A stretch of 64,000 nt of DNA from the NCBI GenBank assembly GCA_948579315.1, contig CAPAOL010000014.1, positions 3,393-67,392 on the forward strand, written 5' to 3'. The first letter of the stretch is position 1; every line of letters starts with the position of its first letter. The translations under genes and the position numbers were made by a program. This stretch comes from an uncultured Phocaeicola sp. Lineage in GTDB: Bacteria; Bacteroidota; Bacteroidia; Bacteroidales; Bacteroidaceae. Shown piece by piece: positions 1 through 8,681 of this stretch. Under the pieces are notes generated by a model that was given only the letters and a program-made list of their open reading frames with translations, was not told the DNA's origin and searched no databases.

Positions 1-515
1 TGTGCGATTTCTACCGGATTCTTGCTGTCCAGTTCGCAGTACATCGGTACTTCGATTTGTTCTGCCAATACGCGCAACTGTTCGATAGCTGCCGGACGGT
101 AAACGTCACAAGCCACCAGTAATGGTTTACGGTTTTTCTTGGTTTTCAGCATCCGTGCCAACTTACCGGAGAAGGTGGTCTTACCCGAACCTTGCAAACC
201 TGACATCAGGATAACTGCCGGACGGGCGTTGATATTGATTTCGGCTGTCTCTCCACCCATCAACTGCGTAAGCTCATCATGTACGATCTTCACCATCAAC
301 TGGCTTGGCTTCACAGCCGTAAGCACGTTCTGGCCAAGAGCTTTTTCTTTTACCGTATCCGTGAAATTCTTTGCCACCTTGTAGTTTACGTCGGCATCGA
401 GAAGTGCTTTACGTACGTCTTTCAGCGTTTCCGCCACGTTGATTTCGGTGATTTTGCCTTCACCTTTCAGAATCTTGAATGACCGTTCTAGTCTTTCACT
501 TAAATTATCGAACAT
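1..515 (-). CDS. ffh: Signal recognition particle protein Ffh (5' part only)
   Basis: This is the N-terminal ~171 residues of the SRP GTPase, which binds 4.5S RNA and signal sequences on nascent chains and docks with FtsY at the membrane. The protein begins MFDNLSERLERSFKILKGEG, a typical helical N domain. The P-loop GLQGSGKTT lies near residues 105-113, followed by DVYRPAAIEQL, the SRP-GTPase G2 region. The ATG at 513-515 is the only sensible start. The GTPase remainder and the methionine-rich M domain lie beyond the left edge. A -7-like TACATTTG reads leftward at 596-603. Confidence 0.95.
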   Translation of the reverse strand, partial: MFDNLSERLERSFKILKGEGKITEINVAETLKDVRKALLDADVNYKVAKNFTDTVKEKALGQNVLTAVKPSQLMVKIVHDELTQLMGGETAEININARPAVILMSGLQGSGKTTFSGKLARMLKTKKNRKPLLVACDVYRPAAIEQLRVLAEQIEVPMYCELDSKNPVEIA

Positions 516-595
516 AGTTATTTAATTACGAATTACTAATTACAATTTACTTGGGCGAAAGAGGGACTTTTCCGTCTACTCTTTATTTGAGCTTG

Positions 596-603
596 CAAAT
601 GTA
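596..603 (-). promoter_or_regulatory. Bacteroides -7 box upstream of ffh
   Basis: TACATTTG on the minus strand matches the Bacteroides -7 consensus TAnnTTTG, about 80 nt before the ffh ATG. No clear -33 TTTG is seen at the usual spacing, so this is a moderate call. Confidence 0.45.
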
Positions 604-619
604 CAAAAATCTCTTGTAT

Positions 620-1942
620 TTATATCTTTTTATTCTGCCATTTTGCTTTTTTGAGATAAATATAACTTGTTGTCAATAGCAAGCTATAATACACAATCTC
701 AATCGTAAAGCAAATTTCGATCGGTGCTTTCAGCCACATTCCGATGAAAACGATATAGGATCCGTAGATGATGATTGTAATTGTTTCGAGCAACAAGGCT
801 GCTTGTGTATTTCCTGTTCCGGAGATTCCGTTGAACACCACATTGGCTACGGATGCGATAAGCATGGCGCAACAAATTACATATACTGAGGGGACGGATT
901 CCATAATGAGCGCAGTTTCACTGGTGTAGATAGAGAGCAGGAATTGCGGAAAAAGTGCCGATAACGCTACCAATCCCAGCATGATGAAAAAGGAGAACCG
1001 TGCAATCTTATTAATAAGCGGTATTACGTGCTGGATGCCTCCTGCACCGATAGCATTGCTGACAAGACTATTGGTAGTCGTAGCCAGTGCATTGACCGGA
1101 ATCAGCAATACGATATAAATACTTCGGACGATATTGGCAATCGCCAGTTCCCGTTGTCCCAACCGTTCTACGGCTACGAAGAAAACAAACCAGGTAGCCA
1201 TCGACAGGAAATATTGCAGCATGGTGAAGCTGGAAATACTAAGAATCCGCATCAGCAATGCAGGGTCGAATGTGCGCAGGCGGTTCATACCGTATTTCTT
1301 TAAATCGACCGTGGCATACGTATAGATGACGAAAAAGAGAATGGAGGAGGCTTCTGCCAATACAGAAGCAATAGCAGCCCCTTTGATGCCCATTTCCGGC
1401 AAACCGAACTTTCCGAAGATTAATGCATAGTCCAGTACGATATTGGTAAATGCCATAACAATAGCATTGATGGTTAGCACTTTAGTGCGTGTAATACCGA
1501 TATACAATGCCCGGAACATGACGTTGATGAAAGAGAAAAAGAATCCGTAAATACGCAAGTCTAGAAACTCCATTGTTCCTTCGTAGATGGATTCTGAAGA
1601 AACTAGCAAACGCATGATGTTTCCACCGAATGACTTGGTGAATCCAAATAGCAGCAGTGCCATCACGAACAGGAACATGACTCCCTGAATCATGACAGGA
1701 CCGACATCTGAATGGCGTCCTTCGCCATTGCGTCGCGCTATGACAATCTGCGAACCGGTGCTGAATCCGAATGCGATGGTGAATATACATATATAAAATA
1801 ACCCGCCCATGGCCGATGCTCCAAGAGCTACCTCGCTCACGTGTCCGAGGAATGCTGTGTCGGTGACATTGATGACATTTTGTGCCAGCAAGCTTAGTAG
1901 TATCGGATAACTGACACTCCAAATTTGTTTGTTGGTGTACAT
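620..1942 (-). CDS. MATE family multidrug/Na+ efflux transporter
   Basis: This 440-residue polytopic inner-membrane protein has about twelve hydrophobic segments and the MATE layout of two six-helix halves. The N terminus (MYTNKQIWSVSYPILLSLLA, then NVTDTAFLGHV) matches the first MATE helix region, where the P/D/T residues are typical. The length is normal for the family. MATE proteins export cationic drugs or metabolites in exchange for Na+ or H+; the substrate cannot be read from sequence. A -7 box (TATCTTTG) lies just upstream at 1969-1976. It ends about 100 bp before ffh but is probably a separate unit. Confidence 0.9.
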   Translation of the reverse strand: MYTNKQIWSVSYPILLSLLAQNVINVTDTAFLGHVSEVALGASAMGGLFYICIFTIAFGFSTGSQIVIARRNGEGRHSDVGPVMIQGVMFLFVMALLLFGFTKSFGGNIMRLLVSSESIYEGTMEFLDLRIYGFFFSFINVMFRALYIGITRTKVLTINAIVMAFTNIVLDYALIFGKFGLPEMGIKGAAIASVLAEASSILFFVIYTYATVDLKKYGMNRLRTFDPALLMRILSISSFTMLQYFLSMATWFVFFVAVERLGQRELAIANIVRSIYIVLLIPVNALATTTNSLVSNAIGAGGIQHVIPLINKIARFSFFIMLGLVALSALFPQFLLSIYTSETALIMESVPSVYVICCAMLIASVANVVFNGISGTGNTQAALLLETITIIIYGSYIVFIGMWLKAPIEICFTIEIVYYSLLLTTSYIYLKKAKWQNKKI

Positions 1943-1968
1943 AATTAAGTGTTTAAGTTTACACTTTG

Positions 1969-1976
1969 CAAAGATA
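1969..1976 (-). promoter_or_regulatory. -7 box for the MATE gene
   Basis: TATCTTTG on the minus strand, ~27 nt before the MATE ATG, is an exact TAnnTTTG match. No -33 TTTG at 19-21 bp was identified. Confidence 0.5.
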
Positions 1977-1981
1977 GTGCT

Positions 1982-2215
1982 TTATTTCGATTCGGAAGTG
2001 ATGGGGTAGATGAAAACTATTTCCGGACCTTCGGGAGTTTTATCGTTAGTTGATTCGGAATGAAGCATGTCTCCCTTACGGCTTAATATGAACCGGATGA
2101 TTCGTGCTTGTCGGTGTTCTTGGGCTATACTAGTGCGCTGCTTGCTTGTAAGTTTGCCAGCGAAAGAACTAAAAAGAGTGAAGATTTCTTTGTCGTCTTC
2201 ACTCTTTTTTATTAT
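1982..2215 (-). other. Open frame after the sulfatase stop (possible remnant)
   Basis: Reading on after the sulfatase TAA in the same frame gives about 77 codons without a stop. The stretch ends DKTPEGPEIVFIYPITSESK and includes a basic helical segment (TSKQRTSIAQEHRQARIIRF). No ATG occurs before the MLHSES segment, and the first part overlaps the terminator hairpin. The composition looks protein-like, but no family is recognised. It could be a decayed domain or chance. Confidence 0.25.
2171..2209 (-). terminator. Terminator after the sulfatase gene
   Basis: A perfect 14-bp inverted repeat (2171-2184 with 2196-2209) has an 11-nt loop, and A and T runs at its ends allow function in either direction. 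It lies just past the sulfatase stop. Confidence 0.75.
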
Positions 2216-3682
2216 TTATTTTCTTTTGAGTATTTCCCGAACTCCGGGACCTTCGTGGTTGGGGTAACCGGGAGTATGGTTTCTGCATCGTGGGTCAGCG
2301 TCTACTTTCAAGCTTCGGTAGTCATCTTTTGTGCGGGCGATGTAATCATCAAGCATAGCACGGTGTTCTGCCAGAACTTTACTGTATTTCGGATCTTTGG
2401 CGAGATTCTTGCGTTCTCCCGGATCTTTTTTCATATCATATAGTTCTTCTCCGTTGCCTTCCAGATAGTGCGTGTATTTGTATCTCGGTCCGCGTACCAT
2501 ACGTCCGGGGGTAACGACATATTCATATTCGCTGTGCCATTCGGAAACTACATAAGGGTGAGTCTTTTTCTGTTTCTCTCCTTTTAATGTAGGTGCGAGA
2601 CTGATTCCCTGTTTTTCGACTGGAATGGAAATTCCTGCCAAATCGCAAAGGGTAGGCAAAAGATCCAGCGTAGGCTGTGTTAATAGTTGATCTACCGGTT
2701 TTTTCTGTTGTTTGATGCCGGGACCTGCAAAGATAAACGGAACGTTTGTCATTTCATCATAAAAACTGATATGCTTGGTTACCATGCGGTGCGAAGCCAT
2801 TCCGTCGCCATGATCGGCCAGGATAACAACGATGGTGTTTCTTCCGGCAGGAGTGGAGTAAAGAGCTTTTAATACACTGTCTACTTGCTTGGACACCATT
2901 TTAGTATAGTGCTGGAAAGCGGCAATGTAGTGGCGGTAATTCTCTTCATTCCAATGAGATGCCTGTGTCATGCGGCGATGGCTGCAACAGATGTACTGCA
3001 CCGGTTGGGGGATATTGTTCCAGTCTTCCACGTCGAAATTGGCTGGTAGTTCAGGAAGAGTTCCGTTGATGGGACGATCGGTGTGTATTCCTTCATTTGC
3101 TCCTACAAATCCGCAAATGTTGTGAGGGTTCTGAAAATCGGCAATGCAGATGAAGGGTTCTTGGGGAGGATTGCTTAAATAAGCAACCGCGTCTTCGCAG
3201 GTTCCTACATCCAGAAAACTGTCGTTGTTAACGGGGAACTCCGGATCAGTGAATGGTTTGGCTACCGGTTCTTTGTGCTTGAATCCTCTTAATGACCCCA
3301 TGTCGTGTGTTTTTCCGAAGTGTACGGCTTCGTAACCGTTTTCTGAGAAAAGGCTTCCTAATGTCGGTACATTTTCAGGAATACGTGTGTTGATAGGTTC
3401 GTTGGAGTTCGAACGCACATTTGTTTGATGAGGTGTCATGCCGCTCCATAAAGCTGCGCGTGAAGGTTGGCTGAGAGGGCAGCCCACATAAGCATTGGAG
3501 AAGATTACTCCTCGTGAAGCGACTTCGTCAATAGGGAGGGTGCAGCCTTGTGTTTGCCCGTATGCTCCTACGACGCGTTGTGTCAGATGGTCGCACTGGA
3601 TAATCAGGAAATTGGGCTTTTCTTGAGCTTGGGTTGCTATGCCGCACAGGGCTGATCCCATAAATGGATAAATAGTTTTCAT
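2216..3682 (-). CDS. Ser-type S1 family sulfatase, likely glycosaminoglycan sulfatase
   Basis: This is a secreted or periplasmic sulfatase of 488 residues with a signal peptide ending near TQAQ (residue 20). The formylglycine motif is S71-Q-P-S-R75 (PLSQPSRAALWSG). The nucleophile is therefore made from serine and needs the radical-SAM maturase anSME, which is not in this window. Metal and substrate residues are visible: QCDH near residues 29-32, ADHGDGMASHRM, and WHSEYEY. From memory it closely resembles the B. thetaiotaomicron heparin/heparan 2-O-sulfatase BT1596 (S1_9), so uronate 2-O-desulfation is likely; I could not compare sequences. It stands alone, outside any glycosaminoglycan PUL. 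A TACTTTTG -7 box reads in at 3718-3725. Confidence 0.88.
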   Translation of the reverse strand: MKTIYPFMGSALCGIATQAQEKPNFLIIQCDHLTQRVVGAYGQTQGCTLPIDEVASRGVIFSNAYVGCPLSQPSRAALWSGMTPHQTNVRSNSNEPINTRIPENVPTLGSLFSENGYEAVHFGKTHDMGSLRGFKHKEPVAKPFTDPEFPVNNDSFLDVGTCEDAVAYLSNPPQEPFICIADFQNPHNICGFVGANEGIHTDRPINGTLPELPANFDVEDWNNIPQPVQYICCSHRRMTQASHWNEENYRHYIAAFQHYTKMVSKQVDSVLKALYSTPAGRNTIVVILADHGDGMASHRMVTKHISFYDEMTNVPFIFAGPGIKQQKKPVDQLLTQPTLDLLPTLCDLAGISIPVEKQGISLAPTLKGEKQKKTHPYVVSEWHSEYEYVVTPGRMVRGPRYKYTHYLEGNGEELYDMKKDPGERKNLAKDPKYSKVLAEHRAMLDDYIARTKDDYRSLKVDADPRCRNHTPGYPNHEGPGVREILKRK

Positions 3683-3717
3683 TACTGGCTAGAATTAAGT
3701 AATAGTTGATTTTGAAA

Positions 3718-3725
3718 CAAAAGTA
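3718..3725 (-). promoter_or_regulatory. -7 box for the sulfatase gene
   Basis: TACTTTTG on the minus strand, 36 nt before the ATG, fits TAnnTTTG. A TTTG occurs only 16 nt further upstream, which is short for a -33 element. Confidence 0.45.
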
Positions 3726-3900
3726 GGAAAAAAGGAAAACGCAAAAAAGGGTGAAGTCGTGGTTTTGGACGCAAATGAAAGTATTTTGTACAAAAATGTA
3801 ATATGTGATGGGGTATTAGGGGGGGGCTATTGTCGATGAATGTTAGCTGGTGAAAAATAAACGGCATGTGATAATTAATTAACCGGGTAGCTAAAAAAGA

Positions 3901-3948
3901 GAACGGTGAACAAACTGCAATTATCAGGACGCAGTTTGTTCACCGTTC
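3901..3948 (-). terminator. Intrinsic terminator downstream of rho
   Basis: A perfect 18-bp inverted repeat (3901-3918 with 3931-3948) has a 12-nt loop. On the minus strand it is followed by a T-rich run (TCTTTTTTAG). It ends the rho transcript, so the gene for the termination factor itself has an intrinsic terminator. Confidence 0.85.
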
Positions 3949-3970
3949 ATCATTTATCGTTTGCTGTTGA

Positions 3971-6196
3971 TTAGCTGTTCATGCTCATCAGGAATTCATC
4001 GTTATCTCTGGTCTTTTCCAAACGGTCTTTAACGAAGTCCATTGCTTCGATCGGATTCATGTCTGCAAGATATTTACGTAATATCCACATACGGTCAAGA
4101 GTTGTCTTATCAAGCAACAGGTCGTCGCGACGAGTGCTGGATGCAGTAATGTTGACTGCTGGGAAGATACGTTTGTTGGACAGGTTGCGGTCGAGCTGCA
4201 ACTCCATGTTACCGGTACCCTTAAATTCTTCGAAGATAACTTCGTCCATTTTAGAACCGGTATCGATCAATGCGGTAGCGATGATGGTCAACGAGCCGCC
4301 GTTTTCAATATTACGGGCAGCACCGAAGAAACGTTTAGGTTTGTGAAGTGCATTTGCATCCACACCACCGGAAAGAACTTTACCGGATGCAGGAGATACT
4401 GTATTGTATGCACGAGCCAGACGGGTGATAGAATCAAGGAAGATCACTACGTCGTGACCACATTCTACCAAACGTTTTGCCTTTTCCAATACGATACCTG
4501 CAATTTTCACGTGACGTTCTGCCGGTTCGTCGAAAGTAGAAGCGATAACTTCTGCATTAACGCTACGTGCCATATCGGTTACTTCTTCCGGACGTTCGTC
4601 AATCAGCAACATAATCATGTAGACTTCCGGGTGATTGGCTGCGATGGCGTTAGCGATATCTTTCATTAAGATCGTCTTACCAGTCTTTGGCTGGGCAACA
4701 ATCAAAGCACGCTGTCCTTTACCGATAGGAGCGAAAAGATCAACGACGCGTGCAGACATAGAGTCTGAATAACCGCCTTTGCAAAGTTTGAACTTTTCAT
4801 CCGGGAAGAGAGGTGTCAGATGTTCGAAAGGAACACGGTCGCGAACGAAAGCTGCGTCACGTCCGTTGATTTTCGAAACCTTTACCAATGGGAAATATTT
4901 TTCTCCTTCTTTGGGAGGACGGATAACACCTTCCACTACATCACCGGTTTTCAAACCAAAGAGTTTGATTTGAGACTGTGATACATAAATATCGTCCGGA
5001 GAAGAAAGGTAGTTATAATCGGAAGAACGGAGGAATCCGTATCCATCCTGCATAATTTCCAAAACGCCTACTCCGTTGAGAATATCATCGAATTCGTAAG
5101 GTTTTTCGCGTTCAATAACCTTGCGCTCCTGCTGCTGTTGTGCCGGAAGATTATCGCTCGCATGGTTTTGTTGAGTGATACGCGGCATCGGTAAGCGCTG
5201 TTGGTTTTGATTATTGTTGTTACGCTGGAAATTATTATTAGCGTTATTGTTATTATTGTTAGCATTGTTATTACCGTTGTTATTGTCGCGTGGACGGACA
5301 ATACGCGGGCGTTGTTGCTGCGTTTGCTGCTGTTGAGGTTGTTGCTGCTGTTGAGGATGAGATGGTTGTTCGGGTGCTGTTTGTACAGGTTCTGTTTTAG
5401 TTGCTTCGAATTTGCCGAAGAGTTCGGTAGGAAGCTCTATTTTTTCAGAAGGCAGATCTTCGATTGGAATAAAATCATCATCGTCAACACTGGATAAGAT
5501 ATTGCTTTCCTCGTCGATAACAAGTGCAGTTTTCTTTTGTGGTTTATCTATATTTTTTTTCTCTACAACGGGCTTGTTGGGTTCTGCGGCTGGTTTATTT
5601 GTTTCTGCAACTGGTTTGCTTTTTGCTTTCTTTTCAGCAGTCGGTTGTTGTGCTGGAGCAGTTTTTTCTGTTGTTTCAGTAGTCTTCTCTGCAACAACAG
5701 ACCCGGTTTCCACCGCTTTGGGGGTAGCCAGTTTTGCATTTTCTACTTCTTTCTTCTCTTCTGCGTCAGCGTTCTTACGTGGACGTCCCACTTTACGCTT
5801 GGGAGCAGCAGTAGCATTTTCTGCTTTAGCTTCTACAACAGGAGCTTCTTTATCTTTATTTGTACTTTCTTCTTTCTTGGAAGGTTGTTGTGCTTTTACA
5901 GGAATGGCTTCTTTGGTTTTAGTAACCTCTCCATTCTTTGTTGCGGAAACTATCTTGTCTTCTTTTTTAGCAGGAGCTACCCGTGAACGCTTTTTCTTTT
6001 GTTCTTCATTTTTGCGTTCTTCTTTGAGTTTATCTGCGGCAACTTTCTTAGTAGCTCCTACAATAGCCTGTTCATCAAGTATTTTATAAACGAGGTCTTC
6101 TTTTTTGTATGAGTCTGCTTTTTTTATGCCTAACTCTTTGGCAATAACTTGAAGTTCCGACAGATTTTTGTCGTTTAATTGGATAATGTTATACAT
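3971..6196 (-). CDS. rho: Transcription termination factor Rho with a large disordered insert
   Basis: Rho is a hexameric RNA-dependent ATPase that terminates transcription. The C-terminal half is canonical: a cold-shock-like RNA-binding region ([13 protein letters not shown]), Walker A in [10 protein letters not shown], and Walker B in [12 protein letters not shown]. The N-terminal SAP-like helix ([19 protein letters not shown]) is followed by about 300 residues of low-complexity sequence: first Lys/Glu/Ala-rich, then Gln- and Asn-rich tracts near residues 290-350. Such inserts are known in Bacteroides Rho, and in B. thetaiotaomicron the insert has been reported to drive phase separation. 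The ATG at 6194-6196 ([11 protein letters not shown]) fits the family better than the in-frame ATG 17 codons upstream. Length is 741 residues against ~420 for E. coli Rho. Confidence 0.96.
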   Translation of the reverse strand: MYNIIQLNDKNLSELQVIAKELGIKKADSYKKEDLVYKILDEQAIVGATKKVAADKLKEERKNEEQKKKRSRVAPAKKEDKIVSATKNGEVTKTKEAIPVKAQQPSKKEESTNKDKEAPVVEAKAENATAAPKRKVGRPRKNADAEEKKEVENAKLATPKAVETGSVVAEKTTETTEKTAPAQQPTAEKKAKSKPVAETNKPAAEPNKPVVEKKNIDKPQKKTALVIDEESNILSSVDDDDFIPIEDLPSEKIELPTELFGKFEATKTEPVQTAPEQPSHPQQQQQPQQQQTQQQRPRIVRPRDNNNGNNNANNNNNNANNNFQRNNNNQNQQRLPMPRITQQNHASDNLPAQQQQERKVIEREKPYEFDDILNGVGVLEIMQDGYGFLRSSDYNYLSSPDDIYVSQSQIKLFGLKTGDVVEGVIRPPKEGEKYFPLVKVSKINGRDAAFVRDRVPFEHLTPLFPDEKFKLCKGGYSDSMSARVVDLFAPIGKGQRALIVAQPKTGKTILMKDIANAIAANHPEVYMIMLLIDERPEEVTDMARSVNAEVIASTFDEPAERHVKIAGIVLEKAKRLVECGHDVVIFLDSITRLARAYNTVSPASGKVLSGGVDANALHKPKRFFGAARNIENGGSLTIIATALIDTGSKMDEVIFEEFKGTGNMELQLDRNLSNKRIFPAVNITASSTRRDDLLLDKTTLDRMWILRKYLADMNPIEAMDFVKDRLEKTRDNDEFLMSMNS

Positions 6197-6344
6197 ATAG
6201 TATGGTAAGTTATTAATATTTCTTTTTTGCTGAATTATGGACAGCATTACTACAGCTTATAGCTACAGATATGCAAGCATACGTTTTGTTTTTTATTCTG
6301 AATTAGGGATGTATATGTTGAATCGTAGTATGTTTCAACGGGGG

Positions 6345-6352
6345 CAAAGATA
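6345..6352 (-). promoter_or_regulatory. -7 box for rho
   Basis: TATCTTTG on the minus strand, about 150 nt before the chosen rho start, implies a fairly long leader. No -33 TTTG at standard spacing is seen. The leader could carry autoregulation but shows no clear structure by eye. Confidence 0.4.
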
Positions 6353-6405
6353 ATAATTTTTTTTGGTTTCATGAACAATCAAACATTTTTTTCCACGTAA
6401 AAGTG

Positions 6406-6413
6406 TATCTTTG
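6406..6413 (+). promoter_or_regulatory. -7 box for the EFR1-type gene
   Basis: TATCTTTG lies 20 nt before the ATG at 6433. It supports that start over the ATG at 6403, which lies upstream of the -7 box. Confidence 0.55.
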
Positions 6414-6432
6414 CTACATAAAAGAAAATAGT

Positions 6433-7269
6433 ATGACAGTAAATGAAGCTTATTTAATTTATTTTTCGCCTACACATACATCTAAACAAGTTGCGGAAGC
6501 GATTGTTCACGGAACGGGCATAAAAAATATTCTTCCTATCAATGTGACGCAGCAAATTGCAGATGAAATTGTGATTCCGGCATCTGCTTTGGCTGTTATT
6601 GTAGTACCTGTGTATGGAGGTCATGTCGCCCCTCTGGCAATGGAGCGTTTGCGGTATATCCGGGGAGTGGATACTCCGACCGTTTTAGTGGTGGTATATG
6701 GAAACCGTGCTTATGAAAAAGCTTTAATGGAACTGGATGCTTTTGCTATTCCTCATGGATTGAAAGTGATTGCCGGGGCAACTTTTATTGGAGAGCATTC
6801 ATATAGTACTGACAAGCATCCGATTGCGGTAGGACGTCCTGATGAGTCGGATTTAGCCTTTGCTACGGAATTTGGGAAGAAAATCATGGAAAAAGTACAG
6901 ACTGCCGATAGTATGGATACCCTTTATCCGGTAGATGTACGTGCTATCAAACGTCCGAGCCAGCCATTCTTTCCTTTGTTCCGTTTTTTGAGGAGAGTTA
7001 TCAAGTTGCGTAAAAGTGGAACACCGCTTCCCCGTACTCCTTGGGTGGAGGATGAGAATTTGTGTACCCATTGTGGGTTGTGTGTGGTCCGTTGTCCGGC
7101 AGGGGCTATAACGAAAGGGGATGAACTGCATACAGATGAAGCTAAATGTATCAAGTGTTGTGCCTGTGTAAAAGCCTGCGTTAAGAAAGCACGGGTGTAT
7201 GATACTCCTTTTGCGGCTTTGTTGTCAGATTGCTTCAAGAAACAGAAATTACCTCAAACTATTTTGTAG
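6433..7269 (+). CDS. EFR1-family flavodoxin-like / 2[4Fe-4S] ferredoxin protein
   Basis: This 278-residue cytoplasmic redox protein has an N-terminal flavodoxin fold with an FMN-phosphate loop ([15 protein letters not shown], near residues 8-22) and a C-terminal bicluster ferredoxin domain. The two [4Fe-4S] motifs are [12 protein letters not shown] and [11 protein letters not shown], both with complete cysteine sets. The family (EFR1) is widespread in anaerobes; its electron partner is not known from sequence. The start is the ATG at 6433, just after a -7 box. The 3' end overlaps the convergent tilS by 16 bp. Confidence 0.85.
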   Translation: MTVNEAYLIYFSPTHTSKQVAEAIVHGTGIKNILPINVTQQIADEIVIPASALAVIVVPVYGGHVAPLAMERLRYIRGVDTPTVLVVVYGNRAYEKALMELDAFAIPHGLKVIAGATFIGEHSYSTDKHPIAVGRPDESDLAFATEFGKKIMEKVQTADSMDTLYPVDVRAIKRPSQPFFPLFRFLRRVIKLRKSGTPLPRTPWVEDENLCTHCGLCVVRCPAGAITKGDELHTDEAKCIKCCACVKACVKKARVYDTPFAALLSDCFKKQKLPQTIL

Positions 7270-8534
7270 ATTACGACACGCTTAGTTGTTTCATCAATAC
7301 GAAAGCGGTTGTCTGTTCGTTCGCCTATCAGCCACGCAATGTGTTCTCCACAGCAGAGTACCCACTGGCGTTCTTTTTGACTGATAGAAAATTTGCGGTC
7401 GGTCAGATAATCGCTTATTTTTTTCTTTCCTTTCATGCCAAAAGGAATAAAAACGTCTCCTGTCTGCCATTTCCGGTAATGAATATCTCCATTCAGTTTG
7501 TCGGCATCAAAACAGGCTATTCCTTTTTCGCGCGGGATTAGGAAATCAGGAGTGTATTCTTTTTCTTCTTTGATGATTTGAAAAGGAGGAAGAACTTCAT
7601 TCCCCGATTCAATAGCTTCTATTAATAAGAACTCTCTGTCTTTTATCACTCTCCATTCTTTACTGCAAAATTGTTTGCCCGGTTGGCTGTGAAGCGAATG
7701 GGTTATATCTTTGATTTGTGCAGAATTGAAGCCTAGAGGATGCAAGATTTCGAATAGAATAGCTTCAGGTGTCGGTTCCTTTACTAACTCACTGATTCGG
7801 ATACCTTCTGTCGTTACAATATTCTTTTTGGTTTCCTCTATACATTTATTATATATGGTAGCTACATCGTTCAGATAATTGCTTGTGTCTATCAGATTCT
7901 TTTTGACTGACGGATTGATTTCCTGCATAAGAGGAAGGAGATTGAGCCGGATTTTATTACGGGTATATTCGTCTTCCAGATTGGTGCTGTCTGTTACATA
8001 ATCTTGTCCGATGCTCTCCAGATAATGAATGATGTCTTCCCGGTTGACGCAAAGCAGAGGTCGCACGATTGCTCCGTTGCGGGGGCGAATTCCTAATAAA
8101 CCGGTAATTCCTGTACCTCGAATCAGATTGAGTAGTATGGTTTCTACGCTATCATCCTGATGATGTGCTACGGCGATCACATCTGCCTGGCATTCTTTTC
8201 TCGTTTTTTCGAACCAGGCATAGCGCAATTCCCGTGCAGCCATTTCGATAGATATCTGTTTTTCCTTAGCGTATTGTGTCGTGTTAAAATCAATTGTATG
8301 CAAATGGATTCCGGTTCTTTTGCAAAGTTGGCGGACAAACTGTTCATCCCGGTCTGATTCTTCGCCTCGCAGGTGGAAATTACAGTGTGCGGCTTCGCAA
8401 TGATAACCTGCTGTGTGCAGAATACATAGCAGTGCCACCGAGTCGGCGCCGCCACTCAATGCAATCAGGACTTTGGCATCTGGTGAGAATAAATGTTCTT
8501 TTTCTATATATTTTGTAACTCGTTGTTGTATCAT
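7254..8534 (-). CDS. tilS: tRNA(Ile)-lysidine synthase
   Basis: TilS uses ATP and lysine to convert C34 of the CAU-anticodon tRNA-Ile to lysidine, so the tRNA reads AUA codons. The PP-loop ATPase motif is [12 protein letters not shown] near residues 25-36, followed by [14 protein letters not shown] and [15 protein letters not shown], both signatures of the family. The C-terminal TilS substrate-binding domain ([20 protein letters not shown]) is present. At 426 residues the length is normal. It is essential in most bacteria. Confidence 0.95.
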   Translation of the reverse strand: MIQQRVTKYIEKEHLFSPDAKVLIALSGGADSVALLCILHTAGYHCEAAHCNFHLRGEESDRDEQFVRQLCKRTGIHLHTIDFNTTQYAKEKQISIEMAARELRYAWFEKTRKECQADVIAVAHHQDDSVETILLNLIRGTGITGLLGIRPRNGAIVRPLLCVNREDIIHYLESIGQDYVTDSTNLEDEYTRNKIRLNLLPLMQEINPSVKKNLIDTSNYLNDVATIYNKCIEETKKNIVTTEGIRISELVKEPTPEAILFEILHPLGFNSAQIKDITHSLHSQPGKQFCSKEWRVIKDREFLLIEAIESGNEVLPPFQIIKEEKEYTPDFLIPREKGIACFDADKLNGDIHYRKWQTGDVFIPFGMKGKKKISDYLTDRKFSISQKERQWVLCCGEHIAWLIGERTDNRFRIDETTKRVVIYKIV

Positions 8535-8631
8535 ACCTGCAAAGATACGAGTTTATCAATAAGTTCTTTTATTTTTTTTCTAAATCTTTTGGAGGAGAAA
8601 AACGACTGCTATTTAAAAACATTCTAAATAA

Positions 8632-8663
8632 TTTGCGTGCTCCGAAGTTATGAATTATCTTTG
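8632..8663 (+). promoter_or_regulatory. Consensus Bacteroides promoter for feoAB
   Basis: TTTG at 8632-8635 and TATCTTTG at 8656-8663 are separated by 20 bp, an exact match to the Bacteroides -33/-7 arrangement. Transcription should begin near 8670, leaving only a ~12-nt leader. This fixes the start at 8682, because the in-frame codon at 8637 lies within the promoter. Confidence 0.8.
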
Positions 8664-8681
8664 CCGAAAATTTTGAGAGTT

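Noticed and set aside
3682..3867. 61-codon minus-strand frame upstream of the sulfatase
   Set aside because: Pro/His/Phe-rich and unlike any protein; it covers the sulfatase promoter region.
5068..6089. Plus- and minus-strand open frames over the rho insert
   Set aside because: They are shadows of the low-complexity Asn/Gln/Ala/Lys codons of rho and give improbable Val/Ile- or Ser/Phe-rich proteins.
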